Source of the DNA: Gammaproteobacteria bacterium
GTDB lineage: Bacteria > Pseudomonadota > Gammaproteobacteria > Steroidobacterales > Foliamicaceae
Reading direction: 5' to 3'
Assembly (NCBI GenBank): GCA_009845905.1
Contig: VXYS01000004.1
Coordinates: forward strand, 710,548 to 774,547
Length of the DNA stretch: 64,000 bases
A program made the translations under genes and the position numbers. A model generated the notes under the pieces. The model worked only from the letters and a program-made list of their open reading frames with translations. It ran no database searches and was not told where the DNA came from. Within the stretch, counting starts at the first letter, position 1. The number at the start of each line of letters is the position of its first letter. Below, piece by piece: positions 9,774 to 18,010 of the stretch.

Positions 9774-10588
9774 GCCTCGTATTCGCCGGCGTTTGCAGCC
9801 ATGCCCCCGGAATCACCGGACGGTACGAGCGCGCCGACAAGGCGCAGCGCGAGGGGTTCTATACCCGGATGCACGAAATGCGCCGGCGTCTGGAAGCTGC
9901 CCGCCCGGACGCGCTGATCGTGGTTGCGGCGGAGCATTTCGCCAACTTCTTCATGGACAACATGCCGGCCTACTGCCTGGGGATGGCGGAGGGCTACGAG
10001 GGCCCGGTCGAGGACGAGGAGTGGCTGGGCATCGGCAAGGCCAGCATCCCCGGCAATGCCGATCTCGCGGAGCGCCTCATCGGTGTGGTTCTGGAAGATG
10101 TAGACGTGAGTTACGCCCAGGAATGGAAGTTCGATCACGGAGTGATGGTTCCGCTCAACTTCCTGACGCCCCGTTACGACCTTCCCGTCATCCCCGCCAA
10201 CATCAACTGCCAGGGTCCGCCGCTAACGCCGCTCAAGCGCGCCTGGAAATTCGGCGAGAGCCTTCGCCGCGCCTGCGAAGAGCAGCCCGAACGGATTGCG
10301 TTGATCGGAACCGGCGGGCTTTCCCACTGGCCCTGCACGCCCGACTCCGGCAAGATCAACGAGGCCTGGGACCGGGAATTCCTCGACCGCTGGGTACGCG
10401 ACGACTACTCCGGCATGACCGGCTACAGCGATGCGGAAACCTACCGGGACGCGGGCCAGGGAGGATTCGAGATTCGCACCTTCGTCTGCGTGGCGGGCGC
10501 CACCGCCGGAAGCCCGCGCGAAGTACTTTTCTACGAACCAATCCCGATCTTCGCCGTCGGCTGCACCGTCGGCATCGTCCACCTGTAG
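9770..10588 (+). CDS. LigB-like catalytic subunit of class III extradiol dioxygenase
   Basis: A 272-residue protein of the LigB superfamily, cleaving catechol-type rings meta to the hydroxyls with non-haem Fe(II). Expected metal and active-site blocks are present: VCSHAPGITG near the N-terminus, VVAAEHFANFF, FDHGVMVPLNFL and GTGGLSHWP. The start ATG is inside the stop of the LigA-like gene. No ring-hydroxylating or downstream hydrolase genes lie beside it, so the pathway is unknown. Confidence 0.85.
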   Translation: MSLVFAGVCSHAPGITGRYERADKAQREGFYTRMHEMRRRLEAARPDALIVVAAEHFANFFMDNMPAYCLGMAEGYEGPVEDEEWLGIGKASIPGNADLAERLIGVVLEDVDVSYAQEWKFDHGVMVPLNFLTPRYDLPVIPANINCQGPPLTPLKRAWKFGESLRRACEEQPERIALIGTGGLSHWPCTPDSGKINEAWDREFLDRWVRDDYSGMTGYSDAETYRDAGQGGFEIRTFVCVAGATAGSPREVLFYEPIPIFAVGCTVGIVHL

Positions 10589-10604
10589 TTTGCGCGAACC
10601 CTGC

Positions 10605-10674
10605 GCGCGGTGTTGCCCCTTTCCCTCTGGAGCCACTTCGCGACGCTCCTGCCGCGAAAGGGGCAACACCGCGC
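10605..10674. repeat. Large hairpin, 19-bp perfect arms
   Basis: Arms 10605-10623 and 10656-10674 are exact reverse complements. The 32-nt loop holds a nested GGAGC/GCTCC pair. It sits between the convergent genes ligB-like and amiC, immediately before a second, larger hairpin. No T-run follows either arm, so it does not look like a simple intrinsic terminator. The loop shares only GGAGCCA with the core of the neighbouring palindrome family. Confidence 0.85.
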
Positions 10675-10697
10675 TTCAGTAGGCGCGTGCAGCTTCA

Positions 10698-10797
10698 GCC
10701 TTTTCTATCCCCCTCCCCTGTGGAGAGCGTTGGAGCCAGGGATGGCGGAACCGAGCCAGGATGGCGCCTCTCAACAGGGGAGGGGGATAGAAAAGGC
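10698..10797. repeat. Palindromic element, copy 1 (variable arms, conserved core)
   Basis: Arms 10698-10721 and 10774-10797 are a perfect 24-bp inverted repeat. After one mismatch the pairing resumes as GAGAG/CTCTC (10723-10727 with 10768-10772). The 40-nt loop contains TTGGAGCCAGGGATGGCGGA and GGATGG, the core shared with copies at 26783 and 51561. The arm sequence is unrelated to those copies. Confidence 0.85.
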
Positions 10798-10831
10798 GAG
10801 GACAGGCAGTACGCCCCGCGACTGGTTTTGG

Positions 10832-12142
10832 CTAGCTGGTGGGGATTCTTAGGACCTGGCCGACGCGGAGGCGGTCGTTCGGCAGGTTGTTGGCGCGGAT
10901 CAATACCGCGAGGGGCACATTGAAGCGCTGGGCGATTCCGCTCAGCGTGTCGCCGCGTCGTGCGACATATTGCTGCTCGGGCATTTCGCCGGCCGCCACC
11001 CGTTGCGCGATCAGCGTGCCGCGCGGCGGATTCCGGTAGAAATACGCGCGAATCCCCGACAGAATGGCCTGGGCCACCTTTTCCTGGTAGCTGGCGCTGT
11101 CGAGCAGCCGTTCGTCCTGGGGATTCGAGATGTAGGCGGTCTCGACCAGGATCGAAGGCACGTCATGAGCCTTCAGCACCGCAAACGGCGCCGTCTGCAC
11201 GCTCGACTTTCGCACGCGGCCGACGCCGTGCAGGCGCTGCAGCACGTCGTCACCCACTTCCAGGCTGGCGCCGATGGACGCGTTCTGCGACAGATCGATG
11301 ATCATGGTCGCAACGGTGGGTGACAGGCCCTCCATCTCGATGCCGCCAACCATGTCCGACGCGTTCTCGCGCCGGGCAAGCCTCCGGGCCTCATCGGACG
11401 AACCCTTTTCCGACAGCACGTAAACGCTGGAACCGCGGACCCGCCGATTTCTCACGGCATCCGCGTGCACCGACACGAACAGGTCGGCGTTGCGCTGCTG
11501 CGCACGCGTATAACGGTCGCGGAGCTTGATGTAGTAATCGCCGTCGCGCGTCATCATGGACGACATTCCCGGCTCCCGGTCAATCTGCCGCGCCAGACGG
11601 CGGGCGATGGCAAGGACCACGGTTTTTTCCTGCAATCCTCCCCTGCCGATGGCACCCGGGTCCCTGCCGCCGTGCCCGGCATCGACGGCGATGAGCACGT
11701 CGCGGTTCGCGGGCGCCGCGATTTCCTCCTCAACAGCTTCCTGCCCGATGCCCCCGGGATAGATATCGACCACGATACGATGACCGCCGTCATCCTTGCC
11801 CGCGGCCACGGCAAAGCTGGTAGCGGTCGCGGCGGCATGCAGGTCGAACACCACACGCAGCATGTCGCCCGGGTGACGGCCGTGACGCATCCGCCGGACG
11901 ATCCCCGTGCCGCGCTGCGGAAGCGTGGCGCTCATCCTCGCGGAATAAAGATCCACGACAACCCGCGGCTGGTTGTCCAGTACCTCGATCGTGTGGCTGC
12001 GCGGCTGATCCAGTTCAAGGACCACCCGCGTCTTCGAGTCGTATTCGGCCACGCGGATGCCGTCTATGCGCGCGGGTGCGGCGTGCAGCGCGCCAGCCAT
12101 AAGACCGGCAACGAGAGCAACGAGGAGGCGGTGGGCGGTCAT
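10832..12142 (-). CDS. amiC: N-acetylmuramoyl-L-alanine amidase, AmiB/AmiC type with AMIN and LysM
   Basis: Periplasmic zinc amidase that cuts the amide bond between MurNAc and L-Ala during daughter-cell separation. Order: signal peptide (about 1-21), AMIN domain (about 25-130), amidase_3 domain with IAVDAGHGGRDPGAIG and the LFVSVHAD zinc/active-site blocks, then one C-terminal LysM (YVARRGDTLSGIAQRF). The combination with LysM resembles AmiB, while AmiC normally lacks LysM, so the symbol is provisional. A strong promoter precedes it. Confidence 0.92.
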   Translation of the reverse strand: MTAHRLLVALVAGLMAGALHAAPARIDGIRVAEYDSKTRVVLELDQPRSHTIEVLDNQPRVVVDLYSARMSATLPQRGTGIVRRMRHGRHPGDMLRVVFDLHAAATATSFAVAAGKDDGGHRIVVDIYPGGIGQEAVEEEIAAPANRDVLIAVDAGHGGRDPGAIGRGGLQEKTVVLAIARRLARQIDREPGMSSMMTRDGDYYIKLRDRYTRAQQRNADLFVSVHADAVRNRRVRGSSVYVLSEKGSSDEARRLARRENASDMVGGIEMEGLSPTVATMIIDLSQNASIGASLEVGDDVLQRLHGVGRVRKSSVQTAPFAVLKAHDVPSILVETAYISNPQDERLLDSASYQEKVAQAILSGIRAYFYRNPPRGTLIAQRVAAGEMPEQQYVARRGDTLSGIAQRFNVPLAVLIRANNLPNDRLRVGQVLRIPTS

Positions 12143-12173
12143 GCCTGCTGCTTGGTCGGTTTCCTCGTTGGCG

Positions 12174-12201
12174 AGTATAGCCCCGCGGCACGGATTGTCA
12201 A
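12174..12201 (-). promoter_or_regulatory. sigma70 promoter for the amidase gene
   Basis: Minus strand reads TTGACA (12196-12201), a 16-nt spacer, then TATACT (12174-12179), a near-consensus promoter about 32 nt upstream of the amidase ATG. It lies in the only AT-rich gap between tsaE and the amidase, so the amidase can be expressed independently of tsaE. Confidence 0.75.
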
Positions 12202-12251
12202 GGAAAAAACGAAGAATATTAGTAGGCTATTCCCACTACTTAAGAAACATC

Positions 12252-12815
12252 CTACTCAGAGAGCAATTGCAGATCGGGGTGCTCCGCCCCACGCAGCAAC
12301 CGCAGAATGCAAGCGCCCCGAGTCGAGTGGGCGCGCAGATCCACGAGCCTGCCGCGTTTCGCATGCTTGAGACGGCATGCGAGATCGGGGGGACCCAGGC
12401 GTCCCCGGGCGTTCTCGAACCACTCCACCAGCAATACCTGGGAGGCCGCGGCCGGCGTGGACTGAATACCGTCCTCAAGACCGAGTTCATCCAGTTCGGC
12501 CAGATGCCGCAGGCGGTACAGATCCACATGCAGGGCTTCCACCTTCCGTCCCGTCCCGCCAATGGCGAAACTGTGCGCATGCACCAGCCCGTAGGTGGGG
12601 CTTGTTACCCGGGACCGGACACCCAGCGCCGCCAGCGTTGCGGCGGCAAGGGTCGTCTTCCCGGCCCCCAGTTCTCCGTCCAGGGCAAGAAGCAGGAAAG
12701 GACTGCCGGCGACGGCTTCCTGCAGGGCCCCGCCAAGTGTTCGTCCCAGCGCCGTCAGGCCGTCGACGCTACGGGCGCAGAAGACAGCCGCCCGATCTTG
12801 CAGGCCGGGGGTCAA
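12252..12815 (-). CDS. tsaE: tRNA t6A biosynthesis ATPase TsaE
   Basis: ATPase partner of TsaB/TsaD in making threonylcarbamoyl-adenosine at tRNA position 37. Walker A is DGELGAGKTT; TSPTYGLVH and HVDLYRL are TsaE-specific, and LLVEWFENA is the Walker B region. The frame begins at TTG 12815, 3 nt after the stop of the DUF4143 ATPase; no ATG lies in frame before the conserved core. At 187 residues it is longer than the usual 150-160, with the extra length at both ends. The tsaE-amidase adjacency is the common gammaproteobacterial order. Confidence 0.9.
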   Translation of the reverse strand: MTPGLQDRAAVFCARSVDGLTALGRTLGGALQEAVAGSPFLLLALDGELGAGKTTLAAATLAALGVRSRVTSPTYGLVHAHSFAIGGTGRKVEALHVDLYRLRHLAELDELGLEDGIQSTPAAASQVLLVEWFENARGRLGPPDLACRLKHAKRGRLVDLRAHSTRGACILRLLRGAEHPDLQLLSE

Positions 12816-12818
12816 GGC

Positions 12819-13967
12819 TCATACTTCCTCGTGCAGGCGCTCGGCCGAAATCGCGCGGGTTCGCCTGCCCAGAGCCATGCTTGAGGGTCCCGCATGAACC
12901 ACATCCATCCGCGTCAGCGAAAGGTTTTCCAGCGCGGACCGTACCGAGCGCGTAATGCGGGGAGAGGAGGTTCGACGAATTTCGAAACCGCGAAGCTGGC
13001 TGCCGCTCTGGACGATGAGATCCACCTTGGCCCCGGTGTGCGCCGCCCAGAAATAGAACTGCGAATCCTTTCGACCAAGGACACGTATCAGGTTCTCGAG
13101 CACGAAGCCTTCCCAGGAAGCTCCCGACCTGGGATGCCGCTCCAGGTCGCGCAGGCTCGTAATGCCAAGGCAATAGTGCAGCAGCCCCGTGTCCCGAAAA
13201 TAAACCTTGGGCGACTTGACCTGACGCCTGGGCAGGTTCGCGCGCCACGGCTTCAGCGTGCGCACGACAAAGGCGGATTGAAGAATGTTCAGATAGCGGC
13301 GCGCGGTGTGATGCGAGACGCCGAGCGATCGCGCCAGTTCGGATCCGTTCCACACCTGCGCATGGCTGTGCGCCAGCATCACCAGGAACCGTTCGATCCG
13401 GCCCGCCGGAGCATTGGACGTCAGGCGATGGAGGTCGCGCTCCAGGAAGTCGCGAACGTATCGCTCCCGCCATTCGTAGCTCTCGCTGTCGCTGCCGGCG
13501 CTGTACGACGCCGGCAGCCCACCCCTCAGCCACAGCACGTTCGCCTGCGGTACGGGCAGTTCGGCGGAAAGAAGTCCGGGAAGTTCATAGTAGGCGTTGA
13601 ATTGGGAGAGCGATTCGAACCGTTGCCGCAGCTTGTCCGGCACGATGCTGCTGAGCAAGAGGAATCGCGCCGGGTTCCGGGGCCTCACGAGCAACCGGCG
13701 CACGACATCAATAATGTGCGGGGCGCGGTGGATTTCGTCCAGCACGATCAGGCCCTGAAGGTTGGACAAGGCCAGGTCCGGATCTTCAAGCCTGGATCGG
13801 TCCGCCGCCGAGCCCAGGTCGAACAAATAGGCATTCGAGCGAGAGCGCTGCGCAAATTCGCGTGACAGGGTCGTCTTGCCTGCTCCCCGTGGGCCCAGAA
13901 GGACAATGGCGGAGTTGTTGGAGAACAGCCTCCGCAATGCTCTGACATGGCCGTCACGCTCAATCAT
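12819..13967 (-). CDS. AAA ATPase of the AAA_14/DUF4143 family
   Basis: A 382-residue protein. N-terminal ATPase: Walker A LLGPRGAGKTT (about 23-33), Walker B LIVLDEIHRAPH. C-terminal DUF4143 region: VYFRDTGLLHYCLG and a REase-like stretch with FYFWAAHTGAKVDLIVQ. A helix-turn-helix-like piece (SELARSLGVSHHTARRYL) sits between. The cellular role of this common family is not established, though members are often mobile and sometimes linked to toxin-antitoxin-like roles. It breaks the usual nnrDE-tsaE adjacency, which suggests insertion. Confidence 0.85.
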   Translation of the reverse strand: MIERDGHVRALRRLFSNNSAIVLLGPRGAGKTTLSREFAQRSRSNAYLFDLGSAADRSRLEDPDLALSNLQGLIVLDEIHRAPHIIDVVRRLLVRPRNPARFLLLSSIVPDKLRQRFESLSQFNAYYELPGLLSAELPVPQANVLWLRGGLPASYSAGSDSESYEWRERYVRDFLERDLHRLTSNAPAGRIERFLVMLAHSHAQVWNGSELARSLGVSHHTARRYLNILQSAFVVRTLKPWRANLPRRQVKSPKVYFRDTGLLHYCLGITSLRDLERHPRSGASWEGFVLENLIRVLGRKDSQFYFWAAHTGAKVDLIVQSGSQLRGFEIRRTSSPRITRSVRSALENLSLTRMDVVHAGPSSMALGRRTRAISAERLHEEV

Positions 13968-13973
13968 GCCGCT

Positions 13974-13993
13974 TATTCCAGAAATCTGGAATA
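13974..13993. repeat. 20-nt palindrome at the ATPase start (possible operator)
   Basis: TATTCCAGA-AA-TCTGGAATA is a perfect 9-bp inverted repeat with a 2-nt spacer, 6 nt upstream of the DUF4143 ATPase ATG, where its ribosome-binding site should be. It lies in a short AT-rich stretch (13968-14040) that contrasts with the surrounding GC-rich DNA. An autoregulatory operator or an insertion junction are both possible; nothing proves either. Confidence 0.6.
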
Positions 13994-14098
13994 CCCGAGT
14001 CTAATTTTCTTCAAAATAGATGTCAAGTTTCTCAAAACGAACGCGAGCCCACTCGGCCCATGCCGTTCCTTTCACACAGCCGGCGGTACCATGTCGCA

Positions 14099-15205
14099 AT
14101 GAACAAACGAACCGCTCCCCTGCGGATTGCGGGCCGGAAAGCACCGGTCGGCAGGCCGTCGCCCGCCACGCTCATTGCGCTCATGCTTGCCGGGATCCTG
14201 CTGACCCCTTCATCCCTGGCGGGAGAACAGGACCTTGAGCCGGTAACGCGGCAGCCCTGGCAGGAAGTCGTGGTCAGCGTCAGTCACATTGACCGCACGG
14301 CACGGTTCTTTCTGGGGATAGGAGGTTATGAAGCGAAGTGGCGCGGCCCGCTCGACTCCGCATTGGTGGCGGCGTGGGAGCTGCCGCAGGAGGCAGGCGG
14401 CGAGGCCCTGCTGCTCGGCCCCGCGGACTACGAGTCCGGGCTGATCCGCCTGGTGCGCTTCGACAATGCGGGCGAACGCCTGCCGACGCGCCCGGGCTCC
14501 AGGACCTGGGACACGGGCTGTTACTTCAGCATGATGGTGCGGATGAAGGACATGCCGGAGATCTACCGGCGGGCGATCGACCTGGGCTGGTGGACCGAGA
14601 CCCCGATCACCCGGCTTTCCTTCCGCGGCTCCGAACTTCGGGTTGTGATCTATCGCGGGCCGGACGGTGTGCAGGTGCAGGGCTACGAGCGGCTCAAACC
14701 GCCCCTGCCCGACTCCATACCGGCCTTCGAAACGCTGACCGGTCCGTTCAACATGATGCAGATGGTCAGGGACCGGGACGCCACCCATGACTTCTTCACT
14801 CGCATCCTGGGTTTCGGTTCCTATTACAAGGGCGATCCGTTCATCGCGCCGAAGCCCACCCCCACGCCGCTGGGCATTCCGTTGAGCCTGACCACCACGG
14901 TTCCCTATCGCGCCGGCATCGTGGAAACTCGACCCGGAGAATTCGGGCGCATGGAATTCATCGAAGTCATGGGCATGAGCGGGTTCGATTATTCGGACCG
15001 CTGCCGGGCGCCCAATCTCGGAACCCTGGCGGTGCGCTTCGAAGTCGGGGACGCCGTCGAAGCCCGCAACCGGATACGGGAACGGGGCTGGGGGATACGC
15101 AACGAGATCAGCCGCGTGCGGCTGGAGCCCTACGGGGACATCGACCTGTTCGCCGTTGAAACTCCGGACGGCGCCATTATCCAGTTCTACTCGGCGCCGA
15201 AATAA
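14099..15205 (+). CDS. Secreted two-domain VOC (glyoxalase-fold) protein
   Basis: A 368-residue protein with a long Arg-rich N-region and hydrophobic core (about 29-44) ending LAGEQD, consistent with a signal peptide. Two VOC modules follow: one beginning VVVSVSHIDRTARFFLGIGGY and one beginning FNMMQMVRDRDATHDFFTRILGF. Each has the beta-alpha-beta-beta pattern and ends in D(G)xQVQGYE or DGAIIQFYSAPK. An in-frame ATG at 14060 would add 13 residues. Substrate unknown. It stands alone, convergent with nnrDE (16-nt gap). Confidence 0.72.
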   Translation: MNKRTAPLRIAGRKAPVGRPSPATLIALMLAGILLTPSSLAGEQDLEPVTRQPWQEVVVSVSHIDRTARFFLGIGGYEAKWRGPLDSALVAAWELPQEAGGEALLLGPADYESGLIRLVRFDNAGERLPTRPGSRTWDTGCYFSMMVRMKDMPEIYRRAIDLGWWTETPITRLSFRGSELRVVIYRGPDGVQVQGYERLKPPLPDSIPAFETLTGPFNMMQMVRDRDATHDFFTRILGFGSYYKGDPFIAPKPTPTPLGIPLSLTTTVPYRAGIVETRPGEFGRMEFIEVMGMSGFDYSDRCRAPNLGTLAVRFEVGDAVEARNRIRERGWGIRNEISRVRLEPYGDIDLFAVETPDGAIIQFYSAPK

Positions 15206-15221
15206 TCCTCGCGGCGCCGAA

Positions 15222-16727
15222 TCAGGGATTCAATCCGGCACGCAGGGCCTCAAGTACGTCTCCGGCGATCATCCCGCGCTGACCGGCCTCCGCAACGCGA
15301 TCGCCCGCCCGGGCATGCACGAAAGCGGCCAGGGCGGCCAGGTCCTCCGGTTCGGCCTCGGGGAACTGCGCCCAAAGGCCCGCCATCAGTCCCGTGAGCA
15401 CGTCGCCCATTCCTGCCGTCGCCATGCCGGGATTGCCGGCGTCGATCACCCAGGGCGGTTTTTCGCTTCCCGAAACCAGCGTGTGCGCACCCTTGAGCAG
15501 CGCCACGCCGCCATGACGCTTCCTGAGTCCCGCAACGGCGCCCAGCCTGTCCTCCTGCACCCGGGCGCTGGAGCTATCCAATAGCCGCGCGGCCTCGCCG
15601 GGGTGCGGTGTCAGGATTGCCGGGGCAGCCCCCGCGGGAAACTCGGGCGCGAAACCGAGACCGTCCGCGTCCACCACCATCGGCAGATTGCTGGCCCGGG
15701 CCGCTGCGAACACTTCGCGGGCCCAGGCATCCTGGCCGAGACCGCAGCCGACCGCCAGTACGGTGGCCCGTTCAAGCAGGGGCGCGAGTTCTTCCGCTTT
15801 GCGGACGCCGCGCACCATGAGTTCCGGCCGACCGGACAGAAGCGCGGCCGAATGTTCCGGGTGCGTGGCCACCGATACGAGTCCCGCCCCCGCGCGCAAC
15901 GCGCCCTCGCCGGCCAGCCTTGCGGCGCCGCCCATTCCCGGTCCCCCTGCCACTACCAGGACATGCCCGAAGCGGCCCTTGTGATCGGCGCGCTGCCGCG
16001 CCGGGAGCATCGCGCGCAGCATCTCTGCCGTGAACACGCGCAACATCGGCTTCTCCGCAAATGCGGTCCCGATTTCCGCTACCCTGTCCGGCGCAATCCG
16101 CCCGAGCGGCTCCAGCACCCGCCGCCCCACGAAATCCGGAGCGTCACCCAGGAACAGCCCGCATTTGTCGGCCACGAAGGTCACCGTCAGGGCCGCACGG
16201 ACCGCCGCCGTCATCAAGGCCCCGGTGTCGGCGTGTATGCCGGTGGGTATGTCGACGGCCAGGACCGGCGCACTGCCTTCATTGATCGCCTGTGCCGTTT
16301 CGAGATAAAGCCCGCCCAGCGGGCGGTCCAGCCCGATTCCGAGCATGGCGTCAACGATCAGGTCGCATCCTTGCAGTTCCGCGCGCGCCGGCGGTCCGGA
16401 CGGCACGGAGGATTGCCGCGCTGCCTCGAACTGCGTGGCCGCGTCGCCCCGGGGCCGATTGTCGGGAGACAGCAGCATGACCCTGACGGCGAGGCCCTCC
16501 TGCTTCGCCAGACGCGCCATCACGAAACCGTCGCCCGCGTTGTTTCCGGCGCCGGCCAGGACGATCCATCGGCGGGCCCCGGGGAACGCACGCCGGGCGC
16601 GCGCGTAGGCGGCCGTGCCGGCGCGCTCCATCAGGGCGTTGCTGTCGATGCCTTCGCTTGCCATGAGCGCGCCTTCCAGCGCGCGCACGGCGTCGGTGCA
16701 GTATGCGGTCCGATGACTCATCAGCAC
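15222..16727 (-). CDS. nnr: Bifunctional NAD(P)H-hydrate epimerase/dehydratase
   Basis: Repairs damaged NAD(P)H hydrates. The N-terminal YjeF_N epimerase domain (about 1-210) has GAGNNAGDGFVMARLA. The C-terminal ADP/ATP-dependent dehydratase (about 225-495) has KGRFGHVLVVAGGPGMGG, VDADGLGF, LTPHPGEAARLL and the ribokinase-like AGMGDVLTG. Length 501 is normal for the fused form. It lies divergent from queG, a common arrangement, but is separated from tsaE by two unrelated genes. Confidence 0.94.
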   Translation of the reverse strand: MLMSHRTAYCTDAVRALEGALMASEGIDSNALMERAGTAAYARARRAFPGARRWIVLAGAGNNAGDGFVMARLAKQEGLAVRVMLLSPDNRPRGDAATQFEAARQSSVPSGPPARAELQGCDLIVDAMLGIGLDRPLGGLYLETAQAINEGSAPVLAVDIPTGIHADTGALMTAAVRAALTVTFVADKCGLFLGDAPDFVGRRVLEPLGRIAPDRVAEIGTAFAEKPMLRVFTAEMLRAMLPARQRADHKGRFGHVLVVAGGPGMGGAARLAGEGALRAGAGLVSVATHPEHSAALLSGRPELMVRGVRKAEELAPLLERATVLAVGCGLGQDAWAREVFAAARASNLPMVVDADGLGFAPEFPAGAAPAILTPHPGEAARLLDSSSARVQEDRLGAVAGLRKRHGGVALLKGAHTLVSGSEKPPWVIDAGNPGMATAGMGDVLTGLMAGLWAQFPEAEPEDLAALAAFVHARAGDRVAEAGQRGMIAGDVLEALRAGLNP

Positions 16728-16816
16728 GAATATTGCCCCAAATCTCCCTGGAGGAGGGCGTCCCGCACTCCACGAGGACGCAACGCCTTCCCTTCCGACC
16801 TATACTCTTTCGGCCC

Positions 16817-18010
16817 ATGCAAGCTGCCGCGGAACACGCACGGATCGCCGCCGAACTGCCTGCGCTGGCGCGGGAATTCGGCTTCGAACAGGCCGGAGTG
16901 GCCGGAATCGGCCTGACCCGGGCCGAGGCGCGCCTGGAGCGCTGGCTGGAGCTGGGGCGGCACGGAACGATGGGCTGGATGGCGCGGCATGGACGCAAGC
17001 GAACCCGGCCGGACCGCCTGCTTTCCGGAACGCTGAGGGTGCTCTGCTTCCGCATGCATTACTGGCCGCGGGACGCCGCCCCGGCCCTGGCCGTGCTGGC
17101 CGACCCGGACCGGGCCTACATTTCGCGTTACGCGCTGGGCCGGGACTACCACCGCCTGATGCGCAGGCGGCTCCGGAAGCTGGCCGAAGTTATCGCGTCA
17201 AGGGCCGGACCCATGGGTTACAGGGTGTTCGTGGACAGCGCCCCGGTCATGGAGAAACCGCTGGCCGCGCAGGCCGGACTGGGCTGGATGGGCAAGCACA
17301 CCAACCTGATCGACCGCCACGAAGGCTCGTGGTTTTTTCTCGGCGAGATCTACACCGACCTCCCGCTGCCGGTCGACCGCCCCGTGACGGACCACTGCGG
17401 CAGTTGCCGGGCCTGCCTGGACATCTGTCCCACCGAGGCCATCGTGGCGCCTTATCAGCTCGACGCCCGCCGCTGCATTTCGTACCTGACCATCGAGCAT
17501 CGAGGTTCCATTCCCCTGGAACTGCGGCCGCGGATCGGCAACCGGGTGTTCGGCTGCGACGATTGCCAGCTGGTCTGCCCCTGGAACCGCCACGCGCGGC
17601 CCAGCGAAGAAGCCGCCTTTGCCCCGCGCGGCGGCCTGGACAACTCCCGCCTGACGCGTCTGTTCGCGTGGGGCGAGGAGCAATGGCGGGAACGCACCCG
17701 GGGAAGCGCCCTGCGCCGCGCCGGCTACACGGGCTGGCTGCGTAACCTGGCTGTCGCGCTCGGCAACGCCGCGCGGTCAGAAGAGGTAATCGAGTCGCTG
17801 CGAACGCGCTTGTCGCACTCCAGCGAAATGGTTCGCGAGCACGTCCGCTGGGCGCTTGAGCGGCAGGCGGGCGATCAGGACCCCGCGCCGCAGACGACGT
17901 TGTCGATGAGCCGGGCGGAACCCAGCCAGGCGGCCGCGAGCACGACCCACTCTCCGGTGGAGGAAGCCGCCGGCGGCCCAAGATCGCCGGCTCGCCGCAC
18001 CGCGACATAG
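16817..18010 (+). CDS. queG: Epoxyqueuosine reductase QueG
   Basis: Cobalamin and iron-sulfur enzyme that reduces epoxyqueuosine to queuosine in tRNA. Conserved blocks: DSAPVMEKPLAAQAGLGWMGKH, and two 4Fe-4S clusters in CGSCRACLDICPTEAI and FGCDDCQLVCPWNR. The start at 16817 (MQAAAEHARIAAEL) fits the family; the frame is open further upstream. The conserved protein ends near REHVRWALE, but the frame continues about 45 more residues antisense to the 3' end of panC, giving a 136-nt tail-to-tail overlap. Confidence 0.94.
   Translation: MQAAAEHARIAAELPALAREFGFEQAGVAGIGLTRAEARLERWLELGRHGTMGWMARHGRKRTRPDRLLSGTLRVLCFRMHYWPRDAAPALAVLADPDRAYISRYALGRDYHRLMRRRLRKLAEVIASRAGPMGYRVFVDSAPVMEKPLAAQAGLGWMGKHTNLIDRHEGSWFFLGEIYTDLPLPVDRPVTDHCGSCRACLDICPTEAIVAPYQLDARRCISYLTIEHRGSIPLELRPRIGNRVFGCDDCQLVCPWNRHARPSEEAAFAPRGGLDNSRLTRLFAWGEEQWRERTRGSALRRAGYTGWLRNLAVALGNAARSEEVIESLRTRLSHSSEMVREHVRWALERQAGDQDPAPQTTLSMSRAEPSQAAASTTHSPVEEAAGGPRSPARRTAT

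Noticed and set aside
10605..10797. Tandem hairpins considered as rho-independent terminators
   Set aside because: No U-run follows either stem on either strand and the stems are much longer than usual terminators; kept as repeats only.
12819..13967. DUF4143 ATPase considered as part of a transposon or defence island
   Set aside because: No integrase, transposase, toxin-antitoxin partner or flanking direct repeats were found; only the insertion between normally adjacent genes is supported.
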